From Fibrobacterota bacterium (GTDB lineage: Bacteria; Fibrobacterota; Chitinivibrionia; Chitinivibrionales; FEN-1185): a stretch of DNA of 64,000 bases. Position 1 is the stretch's first letter; each line of letters begins with the position of its first letter. The position numbers and the translations under genes were made by a program. The notes below the pieces were generated by a model. That model did not search any database. It saw only the letters and a program-made list of their open reading frames with translations, and was not told the origin of the DNA. The stretch is from NCBI GenBank assembly GCA_003165595.1, contig PLWQ01000018.1:52067-116066 (forward strand). The letters run 5' to 3'. Shown piece after piece: positions 36,977 to 46,103 of this stretch.

Positions 36977-38152
36977 CTAAATCTCGGTCTTCATGAATTC
37001 CTCGTTGTCTTCGTATGCTTCCTTCTTTGCGCCGACAAACCGCAGCACGAACCCTGCGGCTACGCCGCCGGAGAGAGCCAGCACAACGGTGAAGACGATG
37101 CCGGCGCATTGCGCTCGCGCGATGCCCGGAACCACGAGAATGGCGGCGAGCCCGCCGAGAAGACCGGGCATGCCGTGCAGGTTATGCACGCCGCACGTGT
37201 CGACGATCTTGAACACTTTCTTGATTTTTGCCTGTATCACCGCGTACCCGAATACGCACAAGGCGCCCGCGAGCGCGCCTAGTGCGAGCGCCGTGGGAGC
37301 GTTGACGACGTTGCAGGTCGCGCCGATCGCAACGCCGCCTGCGAGAGCGGCGTTGGCCATATCGCCGATCATCACCTTGCCTTTGCTGAAGAAGGCGCTC
37401 AGAAGAAACGTGGCGAGGGTTGCGCCGCACAGTGCGAGGAGCGTATTCACCGCTGTAGCGGCAACTTGCTCCGCGGGAACAACCGCGCAGCAGAAACTAG
37501 GCCAGAACAGCCAGAGCACCAGCGACCCGATCATGGAAAAACGGTTTGACGTTGCGTCGCTGGGAATGTGTGTTTCAAGGTGGATCTCCTTAGTCAATCC
37601 AACCGCAAGGCCCAGCCCGAAATACGCGCCGAATGCATGAATGATGATCGACCCCGCAGAATCGACGAACCCCCTGGTGATTCCCAGGCCGCCGTCGAGG
37701 ACCATCCATTCGTTAAGCATGTACAGCGGCACCATGAGGAGGGCGAGAACCGCATACTGGTGCAGCCGGATGCGGCCCAGCACCGCGCCCATGGAAATGA
37801 GCACGGACGCCACCGCGAACTCCGCGAGCAGGAGTCCTCTGATGGTATGAATGGGGACCGCATCCGCCGTGAGCACGCCGAGTGAGCGCAGGACAAAATA
37901 CGCGGGCAGCCCGGCAGCCACAACGAGGTAGGTGCCGGTTGTCGCACTGTATCCGTACCGCTGCACAAAGACCATGAGAAAGCCGAAGCCCACAAGCAAC
38001 ATCGCCAGAATATGGATGGCAAAATTGTATTGCTGCACGTCTCGAAGAGCGCTTACGATGCCTCCCGGCGATACGGTTTCCGCGGCGACAAGAGCCGGAG
38101 CGAGAAGAATAGCAAAGCACAGGTGTTTGCAAACGCGGGAAACGTTTACCAT
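36977..38152 (-). CDS. Ammonium transporter, Rh-like Amt
   Basis: 391 residues from ATG 38152, with AGGA seven bases upstream. An N-terminal cleavable-looking signal (HLCFAILLAPALVAA) precedes 11 membrane helices, as in Rh50-type channels. GSIIIHAFGAYFGLGLAVGL and CGVHNLHGMPGLLGGL contain the twin pore histidines, and the sequence is closer to Rh glycoproteins than to AmtB. It conducts ammonia across the inner membrane. No glnB (PII) gene is next to it, which is common for the Rh subgroup. The cytoplasmic tail is short and acidic. Confidence 0.92.
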   Translation of the reverse strand: MVNVSRVCKHLCFAILLAPALVAAETVSPGGIVSALRDVQQYNFAIHILAMLLVGFGFLMVFVQRYGYSATTGTYLVVAAGLPAYFVLRSLGVLTADAVPIHTIRGLLLAEFAVASVLISMGAVLGRIRLHQYAVLALLMVPLYMLNEWMVLDGGLGITRGFVDSAGSIIIHAFGAYFGLGLAVGLTKEIHLETHIPSDATSNRFSMIGSLVLWLFWPSFCCAVVPAEQVAATAVNTLLALCGATLATFLLSAFFSKGKVMIGDMANAALAGGVAIGATCNVVNAPTALALGALAGALCVFGYAVIQAKIKKVFKIVDTCGVHNLHGMPGLLGGLAAILVVPGIARAQCAGIVFTVVLALSGGVAAGFVLRFVGAKKEAYEDNEEFMKTEI

Positions 38153-38362
38153 GGTGCGTCCTTTCTTGTTGCTGGCCAAAGATCGATCATAAGTGAAGAA
38201 AGGAAAATACGATGCAGGCCAACCCGCGCAAAAGGGTTTTATTCCGGAACGCTATCACGTGAACAACGGAGCGGGAATTTGGGGCATGGGCGCCGGAAAT
38301 GTATTTTGCCGGGGGCCCCGGAACTGCTTTGAAATCTTCTTCACCGTGCGGATCAAACAACC

Positions 38363-39664
38363 ATGGATATCCCCAGACTCGTTGTTGCCGACCAACATGG
38401 CGACGTCGTTGACATTCCAGGGTTGTCAATGACCGCCGGATCAGCGTGCGGGTTCGCTGTGCCGGACCCGCAGAGTCTTGTTCCGCTGCCGCGCGAAAGC
38501 ATCCTGTTTGCGCTGCCTTCGCGAATCGCCGTGGGATTCGACCGTGAGGGAAGAAGGTTCGTAGAAGTGCGGGTGCATCGGGGGAAGCCCGTATTTGCCG
38601 CTGCCGCGTTTCTGCCGCCGGGATACATTTGCACCCATCACAGCGGATACCGCCAATTGCCAGGCGCGGTGCGCCTGCCGCTCTACTGCTATGCCGCGGT
38701 GGGTTGGGCTGGGGGGAAATTTTACGCGGCCGGATACAGGATAGACCGGCAATTGCGCCACGATATCCCGGATGAGGCGCTCGGCCGCGTCGACGCGAAA
38801 GCACGCGCATTTCTCAAGCAGCATCCCTGCAATCGCCTTGCTCGGCATCTTGTCAACAATTGCGTCCTCAGATACCGCTGTCCCAACGCCTGTAACCTTG
38901 TGCTTGGCAGATGGGAATGCCCGGTTCCCGTGAGCCGTTCGTGCAACGCCGCGTGCATCGGATGCATTTCCCGGCAGCCCGCAACCTCCCGCGTTCCGTC
39001 GAGCCAGCACCGGCTCGCTTTTACGCCGTCGGCCGACGAGATCGTTGAGTATGTGGTGCCTCATCTTGAGATGGCCTCAAACCCCATCGCAAGCTTTGGT
39101 CAGGGGTGCGAAGGCGAGCCTCTGCTGGAAGCCGACCTTGTCGAAGAATCCATTCGCGAAATCCGGATGCGTACGCGGCGCGGGAGCATCAACATCAATT
39201 CGAACGGAAGCCTGCCGTATGCGGTGGAGCGGCTCTGCGCAGCGGGGCTCAACAGCATGCGCGTGAGCCTCAATTCCGCGCAACCGGAATTCTACTCCGC
39301 CTATTACCGGCCGCGCGGCTATTCCTTTAATGATGTGTGCGCATCAATTGCCGTTGCGAAGCGCCACGGCGTGTGGGTCTCAATCAATTATCTTGTGTTC
39401 CCGGGCTTCACCGACCACCCTGCCGAACTCGCGGCGCTCAAAAAACTCCTTCGCGGAACCGGTATCGACATGATCCAGACTCGAAATTTGAATATTGATC
39501 CGGCGTGGTATGCCCGGTCGCTGGGGCTAGGCAGATTGCCGGGAACGTCAAGAGGAATTATACAATGGGTCCGCGAGCTGAGGAGAGAATTCCCTCGTGT
39601 TAGACTCGGGTATTACAACCCGACGAACGCGATGATTCGAGTTGGGGAATCCCACCGATCTTGA
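38363..39664 (+). CDS. Radical SAM protein of an uncharacterised family
   Basis: 433 residues. The radical SAM cluster motif CNAACIGC lies near 190-200, later than usual. It is preceded by a Cys-rich segment (CVLRYRCPNACNLVLG) that may hold another metal site. After it come SFGQGCEGEPLLEADLV, INSNGSLPYAVERLCAAGL, MRVSLNSAQPEFYSAYYRP and DMIQTRNLNIDPAWYA, which I recognise from radical SAM proteins annotated in deltaproteobacteria, without known substrate. It sits alone between the ammonium transporter and an RRM protein gene. No peptide or maturation partner is visible. Confidence 0.86.
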   Translation: MDIPRLVVADQHGDVVDIPGLSMTAGSACGFAVPDPQSLVPLPRESILFALPSRIAVGFDREGRRFVEVRVHRGKPVFAAAAFLPPGYICTHHSGYRQLPGAVRLPLYCYAAVGWAGGKFYAAGYRIDRQLRHDIPDEALGRVDAKARAFLKQHPCNRLARHLVNNCVLRYRCPNACNLVLGRWECPVPVSRSCNAACIGCISRQPATSRVPSSQHRLAFTPSADEIVEYVVPHLEMASNPIASFGQGCEGEPLLEADLVEESIREIRMRTRRGSININSNGSLPYAVERLCAAGLNSMRVSLNSAQPEFYSAYYRPRGYSFNDVCASIAVAKRHGVWVSINYLVFPGFTDHPAELAALKKLLRGTGIDMIQTRNLNIDPAWYARSLGLGRLPGTSRGIIQWVRELRREFPRVRLGYYNPTNAMIRVGESHRS

Positions 39665-39718
39665 GGGGAGGTACGGTGTGCGCAGCCGTGTGAAATGAGC
39701 GGTACTCTAAATTCTTGC

Positions 39719-39761
39719 AAAAAAAAATCCCGTTTCCCTTGCCTTCGCAGAGGGAAACGGG
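39719..39761 (-). terminator. Rho-independent terminator of the RRM gene
   Basis: An 11-bp perfect stem (39729-39739 with 39751-39761, CCCGTTTCCCT) is followed on the minus strand by a run of about nine Ts. It lies 40 bp past the RRM stop codon. Confidence 0.9.
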
Positions 39762-39801
39762 CCTCTATTTCAAAAACCACAACCTTTCGGTATGGTTTCG
39801 C

Positions 39802-40116
39802 TTACCAGCGTCCGCCGCCGCCGCCGTAACCGCCTCTTCCGCCGCGACTGCCGCCGCCGCCGCCTTCCGGCTTGGGACGAGCTTCATTGACGGTGAGGGC
39901 ACGGCCTTCGACTTCTTTGCCGTTCATGGCCGAGATGGCTGCCTGAGCTTCCTGGTCCGAGCCCATTTCCACGAACCCGAAACCCTTTGATCTGCCAGAG
40001 TCGCGGTCCATAATGACCTTCGCTGAGGCTACCGTACCAAACCCTGCAAACAGCTGCTGAAGAGCGCTGTCGTCGACACTGTAGGCGAGGTTGCCTACGT
40101 ACAACTTGTTACCCAT
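39802..40116 (-). CDS. RRM-domain RNA-binding protein
   Basis: 104 residues. One RRM with RNP2 KLYVGNLAYSV and RNP1 KGFGFVEM, followed by a Gly/Arg tail (GGGGSRGGRGGYGGGGGRW). This is the common small bacterial cold-inducible type seen in cyanobacteria, Bacteroidota and proteobacteria. It binds RNA in the cytosol, probably as a chaperone or stress regulator. It is monocistronic, with its own promoter, a 75-nt leader and terminator; a long leader is typical for cold-shock control but not proven. Confidence 0.95.
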   Translation of the reverse strand: MGNKLYVGNLAYSVDDSALQQLFAGFGTVASAKVIMDRDSGRSKGFGFVEMGSDQEAQAAISAMNGKEVEGRALTVNEARPKPEGGGGGSRGGRGGYGGGGGRW

Positions 40117-40194
40117 CGAGACACTCCTTTAGAACAGATTGTGACACACTGCGACTGCCAGTGCAATGACCCGCACTGCACCCGCTTCATAGTT

Positions 40195-40222
40195 AATATA
40201 GTTTCCTCGCGAAGGTAAACAA
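40195..40222 (-). promoter_or_regulatory. Sigma-70-like promoter of the RRM gene
   Basis: Minus strand TTGTTT at 40222-40217, 16-nt spacer, TATATT at 40200-40195. The start would be near 40188, about 72 nt before the ATG. The remainder of the 40117-40449 gap shows no gene. Confidence 0.55.
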
Positions 40223-40449
40223 CTTTTTTATTTTCGAAAATCGATTTTGCTGAAATTCCCGTTTTGGGGATCTTCAGGGCCCGGAGCAACCGGGAAACCA
40301 AGCTTGGCCCATTTTATGTCGGTGTGCGATCCCGACACGGACGCTGTGGAACCAAGGATTCCTGAGTTTCCCTATTGCAAAGCTATGCTTGTCCGGCATA
40401 GTCCGCCTCGCCCTCAGTGGCGCCGCGACGTATTTTGGCGAGCATAACC

Positions 40450-41019
40450 ATGAAACGTCACTCTTGCGTCCTTCTCAGAACAACCGTGCGCCACGCCGTC
40501 GTTAACGTCACAGTCTTTGCAAAAGAGACTCCTTCGGGGCTGGTCGTCGCCGGCATCTCTTTCGGCATCAAGAAAACGCTCGGCGGTGACCACGCTTCAG
40601 AGTCGGCCAATGGCGATCTCATTCGCTGGGGCTGGCTCGTGGAGAGCTTCCTGTCGGGAACCGGACAATCGCTTCTGCCCCTGCCGCTGGACCTCCACGG
40701 ATGCACGCCGTTTACAAAGGCGGTGCTTCGTGCCTGCCGGACGATCCCGCGAGGCGCCACGGTTTCGTATTCCCGTCTTGCCGAAATGGCGGGCTTCCCC
40801 CGAGCCATCCGCGCCGCCGCCTCGGTGATGCGCAACAACAAATTCCCGCTTGCCGTTCCCTGCCACCGCGTGATTGCAAAAAACGGCGGCCTGGGCGGCT
40901 TTATGGGCGCCGTGCGGGGATCACCGCTGGCTCTCAAGCAGGCATTGCTCGCCTCCGAACAGGGCGGCCCTAGCCGCACAAAGGGCGTTGCCGGAACGTT
41001 TCCGGGGCCGGTTGCCTAA
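40450..41019 (+). CDS. ogt: Methylated-DNA-protein cysteine methyltransferase
   Basis: 189 residues from ATG 40450. It repairs O6-alkylguanine by transferring the alkyl group to its active Cys, a suicide reaction. The active site reads FPLAVPCHRVIAKNGGLGGF, and the helix-turn-helix region TIPRGATVSYSRLAEMAGFP precedes it. The N-terminal part is short and divergent, as in Ogt-type proteins. It is monocistronic, followed after 120 bp by a PilZ gene. Confidence 0.94.
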   Translation: MKRHSCVLLRTTVRHAVVNVTVFAKETPSGLVVAGISFGIKKTLGGDHASESANGDLIRWGWLVESFLSGTGQSLLPLPLDLHGCTPFTKAVLRACRTIPRGATVSYSRLAEMAGFPRAIRAAASVMRNNKFPLAVPCHRVIAKNGGLGGFMGAVRGSPLALKQALLASEQGGPSRTKGVAGTFPGPVA

Positions 41020-41139
41020 CCGTAAAGATCGTTATTGAAAATCCCACAGGCCCGTGGTATAATTAGCGTGCCGGAAAATCCAGCGGGGTGCCCTCAAGAG
41101 AACCTCGCCCGGCGCCACACCACATTCAAGGAGCCGGCC

Positions 41140-41505
41140 ATGGCGACCCGGGAATCCGATTTTGACCGACGATTGCACCCGCGGCTTTCTTGCAGCACGC
41201 CGCCCTTTCAGGTGTCGTTCAAGTGCAACGGCGGAGACATGTCGGCTTTTGTCGAAGACATTTCGCTCATGGGAGCAAAACTGCACATCAGCAAAGCCTC
41301 CGACCATATCCCTTTTCTGGTGCAGGGCGAGTTCAACTATACGTTCCACACCGCGCTCGGCCCCACGCAGTGCAAGGCCAAGACGGTCTGGGTTCAGCGC
41401 AAGGGCGGTGATTTCTACTGGGGGGTGGAATTTCTCAGGCTCGATGCCAACGACAACAATCCCCTCAATGTCATCATCAAGGATCTGACCGCGCAAGCTA
41501 TGTAG
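41140..41505 (+). CDS. PilZ-domain protein (c-di-GMP receptor type)
   Basis: 121 residues from ATG 41140, chosen for AAGGAG six bases upstream; the frame is open from 41035 but without signals. The PilZ c-di-GMP-binding motifs are present: an Arg-rich start (DRRLHPR, RxxxR type) and VEDISLMGAKL (DxSxxG). It is a single-domain protein with no effector domain, so it probably works by binding a partner, such as motility or pilus machinery. It converges on nifJ with a shared terminator. Confidence 0.85.
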   Translation: MATRESDFDRRLHPRLSCSTPPFQVSFKCNGGDMSAFVEDISLMGAKLHISKASDHIPFLVQGEFNYTFHTALGPTQCKAKTVWVQRKGGDFYWGVEFLRLDANDNNPLNVIIKDLTAQAM

Positions 41506-41528
41506 CCCCGGCAAAAAAAACGAAACAA

Positions 41529-41563
41529 AAAATCCCCGGAGACCGACAGTCCCCGGGGATTTT
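41529..41563. terminator. Bidirectional terminator between PilZ gene and nifJ
   Basis: An 11-bp stem (AAAATCCCCGG at 41529-41539 with CCGGGGATTTT at 41553-41563) has T-rich flanks in both directions. It serves both convergent genes. Confidence 0.88.
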
Positions 41564-41588
41564 CTTGTCTAGAAGCGGCGGCAACCCT

Positions 41589-44500
41589 TTACATTTGCAT
41601 CGCCGCGAGGCTCTTGAGCATGGCGAACTTGGAATTGATGTTCTTCTGGGCCATGGCCGTGAACTTTTCCGAAGCCGCCGGATTCATGCGCTGCAGGACA
41701 TTGTACCTGTTCTCGCGCATTCTGTAATCCGTGAGCGTCATCGTCGGTTCCTTGCTGTCGAGCTGCAGCGGATTCTTGCCTTCGGCAGCCAGCGCCGGAT
41801 TGTAGCGATACAAAGGCCAGTGACCGGAAGCAACCGCATTCTTCTGCTCCTGGTATCCGTCAATCATATCGATACCGTGATTGATGCACTGGGCGTAGCA
41901 CAGAATAAGGGACGGACCGTCGTATGCCTCTGCCTCGACAAACGCCTTGACCGCCTGCTGCGGGTTCGCGCCGAGCGCGACTTTTGCAATATAAATGTAC
42001 CCGTAGCTCATTGCGATAAGGCCCATGTCTTTCTTGAACGTAGGCTTGCCGCCCGCGGCGAATTTTGCAACCGCGCCCATGGGGGTTGATTTTGACGATT
42101 GGCCGCCGGTGTTCGAATACACTTCGGTATCCAGCACCATCAGGTTTACATTGCGGTTGCTTGCCAGTACGTGGTCGAGCCCGCCGTAGCCGATGTCGTA
42201 GGCCCAGCCGTCGCCGCCGAAAGCCCACACCGATTTCCTGCCGAGAAAATCAATGACGGACAGGAGCTGCTTCGCATCGGGTGTGGAAACCGTGGCCAGC
42301 GCCGCTTTTGCGCGGTCTATTTTGCCGCGGAGCACCTCAAGTTTATCCCGGTCGCTCTGGTCTGCGGCAAGGATTTCACCCAAAAGCGCCTTGAGTTCGG
42401 CGCCGCAGGAGCCGTTTTCAATAATTGCTTTTGCGGAAATCTGGGCTATGTCGGTGAATTTGTCGACCGACAGGCGGATGCCCATCGAAACTTCGGCAGG
42501 GTCTTCGAACAGGGAGTTGTTCCACGCCGGTCCGCGCCCGTCCTCGCGTTTGCAATAGGGCGTGGTGGGAAGGTTGCCGCCGTAAATGGAAGAGCAGCCC
42601 GTCGCATTCGCAATGATCGCACGCTCGCCGAAAAGCTGGGTAACGAGCTTCACATACGGTGTTTCTCCGCAGCCTGCGCACGCGCCCGAGAACTCAAAGA
42701 GCGGCCGCACAAACTGGCTGCCTTTCATGGTATCGGTCTTAAAAAGCTTTGCTTCCGTTTCCGGGATCTTGAGGAAAAATTCCCAGTTCTTTTCTTCGGT
42801 CTCGCGCAGGGGCGTCTGCGGTTTCATTATGATGGCGTCGCCCTTGCCGGTCATCGGGCAGTTTTGCACGCACACGCCGCAGCCCGTACAGTCTTCGACA
42901 GCCACCTGGAGCGTATACTTGAGGCCGGCGTATTCCTTTCCCTTTGCGTCAACGGACTTGAAGGTGGCAGGCGCGCCTTCGAGATATTTTGGTTCGTAGG
43001 CCTTGGGACGTATGGTGGCATGCGGGCACAACAGCGAGCAACGGTGACATTGAATGCACACAGCCGGATTCCAAACAGGAACGGTCACGGCGATGTTTCG
43101 CTTCTCGTATTGCGTGGTGGCGGTCGGCCAAACGCCGTCCGCAGGCATCTGCGACACCTTGAGAGTATGCCCCATCTGCATGAGCAGGGTACCGATGACC
43201 TGCCGGACGAATTCCGGAGCATCGTCGGGCACCGGCTTGATAGCCGTTATCGGATTGGAAACGGTGTTCGGATACTCGACTTTTCTTATTTCGCTTTGCG
43301 CCTGATCCACTGCGGCATTGTTCATCTGCAGGACTTTCTCGCCCTTCTTGCCGTAGGATTTTTCTATGGCATACTTGATCGACTTGATGGCCTTGATATC
43401 GTCCATCACTTTCGAAATGCGGAAGAAGGCCGTCTGCATGATCACGTTGATGCGCGCGCCCAGGCCGAGATTCTGCGCAATGCCGATGGCGTCGATGACG
43501 AAGAACTGAGCCTTCTTGTCGATGATCTGCTTCTGCACCCTGCCCGGCAGCTTGGACCACGTGGTGTTCGCGTCGAATTCGGACGTGAGCAGGAACACTC
43601 CGCCCTCTTCGAGAAAGGTTAACATGTCGTACTTTTCCAGGAAGGAGTAGTTGTGGCATGCGATGAAGTTCGCTTTTGTAATGAGGTAGGGCCTGCGAAT
43701 GGGTTTGGGACCGAACCGAAGATGGGACACCGTAATGGTACCGGCCTTTTTCGAGTCGTACACGAAATAGCCCTGCGTGTAGTTGTCGGTTTGTTCGCCG
43801 ATGATCTTGATGGAGTTCTTGTTTGCGCCTATGGTGCCGTCCGATCCGAGACCGTAGAACAGCGCCCGGTGCGTTTCCTTGTCTTCAACGGAAAACGACG
43901 GGTCGTAGGGCATGGAAGCGCCCGTCACGTCGTCCTCGATACCCACGAGGAAGTGGTTTTTGGGTTTGTCTTTTGCGAGTTCGTCGAAGATCCCCTTGAC
44001 CATTGCGGGTGTAAATTCCGCACAGCCGAGGCCGTACCGTCCGCCCACGATTTTCGGATATTCCTTGAAGGACGACGTGCCGTCGCTCATGGCCTCGCCG
44101 ACCGCCGTGCGAACATCTTCGTACAGGGGTTCGCCCATGGATCCCGGTTCCTTGGTCCTGTCCAGCACGGCGATTTTCTTCACCGACGCGGGCAGCGCCT
44201 TGACAAACAGTTTGGCATCGAACGGCCTGAACAGGTGCACCTTGAGAACGCCCAGCTTGCTTCCGCGCAGGTTGAGGTACTCGATGGTATCCTGCACCGT
44301 GTCGCCGCCCGAACCCATGATGACAATCACCCTGTCTGCGTCCGGCGCGCCGACATAGTCGAACAAATGGTACTGCCGGCCCGTGAGCTTGGCGAACTTG
44401 TCCATCGCTTCCTGCACAATTTCCGGGCAGGCTGCGTAGTACTTGTTTACGGTCTCGCGCCCCTGGAAATAAACATCCGGGTTCTGCGAGGTGCCGCGCA

Positions 44501-45146
44501 GCGTCGGATGATCGGGCGACATGCCGCGCGCGCGGTGCGCACGGACAAGATCGTCGTCGATCATGGCGCGCATATCGTCGAACGTGAGTTCTTCTATTTT
44601 TTGAACTTCGTGGGAGGTGCGGAACCCGTCATAGAAATGAATAAACGGAATGCGCGACTTGAGCGTTGCAGCCTGTACGATAAGCGCGAAGTCCATTGCC
44701 TCCTGCACCGAATTCGAACAGAGGAGGCCGAATCCGGTCTGGCGGGTTGCCATCACGTCGCTGTGATCGCCGAAAATCGAGAGTCCCTGGCATGCAATTG
44801 CGCGCGCCGTGACGTGAAACGCGGTGGGCATGAGTTCACCCGCGATTTTGTACATGGTTGGAATCATGAGCAAAAGGCCCTGTGACGCCGTGAACGTGGT
44901 GGTAATCGCGCCCGTGCACAATGACCCGTGAACCGCGCCTGCTGCGCCTGCTTCGGACTGGAGCTCGGCAACCGTGGGAATATTTCCCCAAATGTTTTTC
45001 TCGCCTCTTGCGGATTTCTCGTCTGCAATTTCGCCAAGTCCCGAAGACGGAGTAATTGGGTAGATTGCCATAACTTCGTTTACCGCATGGGCCACGTGCG
45101 CGCATGCGGAATTACCGTCGTGGGGGACCATTTTCCTTTGTGCCAT
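41589..45146 (-). CDS. nifJ: Pyruvate:ferredoxin (flavodoxin) oxidoreductase
   Basis: 1185 residues, the single-chain form. It converts pyruvate and CoA to acetyl-CoA, CO2 and reduced ferredoxin in the cytosol. Domain order: pyruvate-binding domain I (YPITPSSGLGEIAD), domain II/III (GLGSDGTIGANKNSIKIIG), a 2[4Fe-4S] ferredoxin domain (CIQCHRCSLLCP and CTGCGVCVQNCP), and the TPP domain with proximal Cys (CAGCGETPYVKL), GDGWAYDIGYGGLDH and VYSNTGGQSSKSTP. All key residues are intact. It is central to anaerobic carbon flow and a likely ferredoxin source for the EtfAB at 6.8-8.8 kb. Confidence 0.97.
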   Translation of the reverse strand: MAQRKMVPHDGNSACAHVAHAVNEVMAIYPITPSSGLGEIADEKSARGEKNIWGNIPTVAELQSEAGAAGAVHGSLCTGAITTTFTASQGLLLMIPTMYKIAGELMPTAFHVTARAIACQGLSIFGDHSDVMATRQTGFGLLCSNSVQEAMDFALIVQAATLKSRIPFIHFYDGFRTSHEVQKIEELTFDDMRAMIDDDLVRAHRARGMSPDHPTLRGTSQNPDVYFQGRETVNKYYAACPEIVQEAMDKFAKLTGRQYHLFDYVGAPDADRVIVIMGSGGDTVQDTIEYLNLRGSKLGVLKVHLFRPFDAKLFVKALPASVKKIAVLDRTKEPGSMGEPLYEDVRTAVGEAMSDGTSSFKEYPKIVGGRYGLGCAEFTPAMVKGIFDELAKDKPKNHFLVGIEDDVTGASMPYDPSFSVEDKETHRALFYGLGSDGTIGANKNSIKIIGEQTDNYTQGYFVYDSKKAGTITVSHLRFGPKPIRRPYLITKANFIACHNYSFLEKYDMLTFLEEGGVFLLTSEFDANTTWSKLPGRVQKQIIDKKAQFFVIDAIGIAQNLGLGARINVIMQTAFFRISKVMDDIKAIKSIKYAIEKSYGKKGEKVLQMNNAAVDQAQSEIRKVEYPNTVSNPITAIKPVPDDAPEFVRQVIGTLLMQMGHTLKVSQMPADGVWPTATTQYEKRNIAVTVPVWNPAVCIQCHRCSLLCPHATIRPKAYEPKYLEGAPATFKSVDAKGKEYAGLKYTLQVAVEDCTGCGVCVQNCPMTGKGDAIIMKPQTPLRETEEKNWEFFLKIPETEAKLFKTDTMKGSQFVRPLFEFSGACAGCGETPYVKLVTQLFGERAIIANATGCSSIYGGNLPTTPYCKREDGRGPAWNNSLFEDPAEVSMGIRLSVDKFTDIAQISAKAIIENGSCGAELKALLGEILAADQSDRDKLEVLRGKIDRAKAALATVSTPDAKQLLSVIDFLGRKSVWAFGGDGWAYDIGYGGLDHVLASNRNVNLMVLDTEVYSNTGGQSSKSTPMGAVAKFAAGGKPTFKKDMGLIAMSYGYIYIAKVALGANPQQAVKAFVEAEAYDGPSLILCYAQCINHGIDMIDGYQEQKNAVASGHWPLYRYNPALAAEGKNPLQLDSKEPTMTLTDYRMRENRYNVLQRMNPAASEKFTAMAQKNINSKFAMLKSLAAMQM

Positions 45147-45455
45147 AGAATTGCTCCTGGTTTGTATGTTGGTGTGTTGATGGCGGAATATCTAGAGAGC
45201 CACCTAAAATATATGAGGGCGAAGGGTGATTCAAGCGCACGACCAAATTGCCGGCGCGATGAGATTTCGGGCGCTGCCAGGCCGGTATCCGCGGCCCGTG
45301 ACTACTTTATTCAGGTGCAAGCGCCGCACCCGTTTTCTCGCAGAAAACGCTTTGTTTGACGGACCGTTGTGGGCGGAGACAGGCAGATGTATACTTACTG
45401 CAATGACGGGTTGAGTGAAACAAACCCAACGGCCGAATTCCCACCGGAGGCATGA
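45147..45455. other. Divergent gap between nifJ and the HicB-like gene
   Basis: About 310 bp. The nifJ ribosome-binding site (CCAGGAGCAA) is at its left end. No promoter or RNA stands out, and a 104-codon minus-strand ORF reaching from here into the next gene looks like a shadow. Confidence 0.4.
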
Positions 45456-45743
45456 ATGGAAGACAAGTGCATTTTCACCGCGGTCATTGAGCGCGAGGGA
45501 AGGGGCTACATCTCCTTTTGTCCGGAGTTCGATATAGCTTGTCAAGGTGATTCTCTGGCTGAGGCGCGTGCGAGCCTTGCCGAGGCGGTTGAACGATTCC
45601 TGGAGACTGCCTCATTGGCGGAGATCCGTGCCCGGTATCATTGCGAAGTGCAGATTACCGGAATGGAAATTTCCTGCGCACGCGCCGCACAGGTGCTCGG
45701 GCACCATGCGGATCGCGTTCCCGTAGAGGCAAAATTGTTCTAG
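45456..45743 (+). CDS. HicB-like (UPF0150) protein, without HicA partner
   Basis: 95 residues with GGAGG upstream of the ATG. The fold pattern FTAVIEREGRGYISFCPEFD, GDSLAEARASLAEAVERFLE is the HicB RNase-H-like domain. HicB normally neutralises the HicA mRNA interferase encoded next to it. No HicA (small, double-stranded-RNA-binding-like ORF with GSH motif) is found on either side, and there is no DNA-binding helix-turn-helix at the C-terminus. Solitary HicB-like proteins are common, so an antitoxin role is uncertain. Confidence 0.75.
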   Translation: MEDKCIFTAVIEREGRGYISFCPEFDIACQGDSLAEARASLAEAVERFLETASLAEIRARYHCEVQITGMEISCARAAQVLGHHADRVPVEAKLF

Positions 45744-45841
45744 CACACTGCCGGCAGGTCGCCAAAACTCACGCGTTTTCTACCGGCGTTCGCCCTCATA
45801 CCATACTCATTTGTTCCTAAAATTTTTCTCACATTCCTGTC

Positions 45842-45870
45842 TTGACTCCTTTGCTCAAAAACATTATTTT
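45842..45870 (+). promoter_or_regulatory. Strong sigma-70-like promoter
   Basis: TTGACT at 45842-45847, a 17-nt spacer, and TATTTT at 45865-45870. The start would be near 45877. It is 510 bp upstream of carA and immediately upstream of a structured region with terminators. Confidence 0.65.
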
Positions 45871-45876
45871 GGTACA

Positions 45877-46036
45877 GGCTAAAACAGGGAAGAAATACAA
45901 AATGTTGTATTGTGGTTCCAAGATGTGCCCCAAATATGGGGTGCGGACGGACGCCTGGAAAGGTTCAGGAATTTAGAAAATGCTGAAGAATGCCCGGCAT
46001 GTTCTTCATCTGTTTTTACCGTGCCAGGCATTTTTT
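45877..46036 (+). ncRNA. Candidate structured RNA or carAB leader of about 160 nt
   Basis: Between the promoter at 45842 and a strong terminator at 45989-46036 there is no start codon with a ribosome-binding site. Local hairpins include AATACAA-AATG-TTGTATT and CCCCA-AATA-TGGGG. GAAGAA (45985-45990) can also pair with TTCTTC (46002-46007), which would compete with the terminator stem, so an attenuator is possible. I could not match it to 6S RNA, PyrR sites or a known riboswitch. Confidence 0.45.
45989..46036 (+). terminator. Rho-independent terminator upstream of carA
   Basis: Arms 45989-45999 and 46022-46032 pair at 10 of 11 positions (AATGCCCGGCA with TGCCAGGCATT), with a 22-nt loop and a following six-T run. 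There is no coding gene just before it, so it ends the candidate RNA. Confidence 0.75.
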
Positions 46037-46103
46037 CCTTCTCTCCTCCACGGAGGCGTGTGGCCTCCGGGAGTTGCGGTTTCCACAAACCGGATTTTCC
46101 CGG

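Noticed and set aside
43653..44885. 410-codon plus-strand ORF opposite nifJ
   Set aside because: Antisense shadow of the PFOR gene with no family features.
45877..46036. 6S RNA at the carA leader
   Set aside because: Size fits, but I cannot find the long closing stem and central bubble; left as an unclassified candidate.
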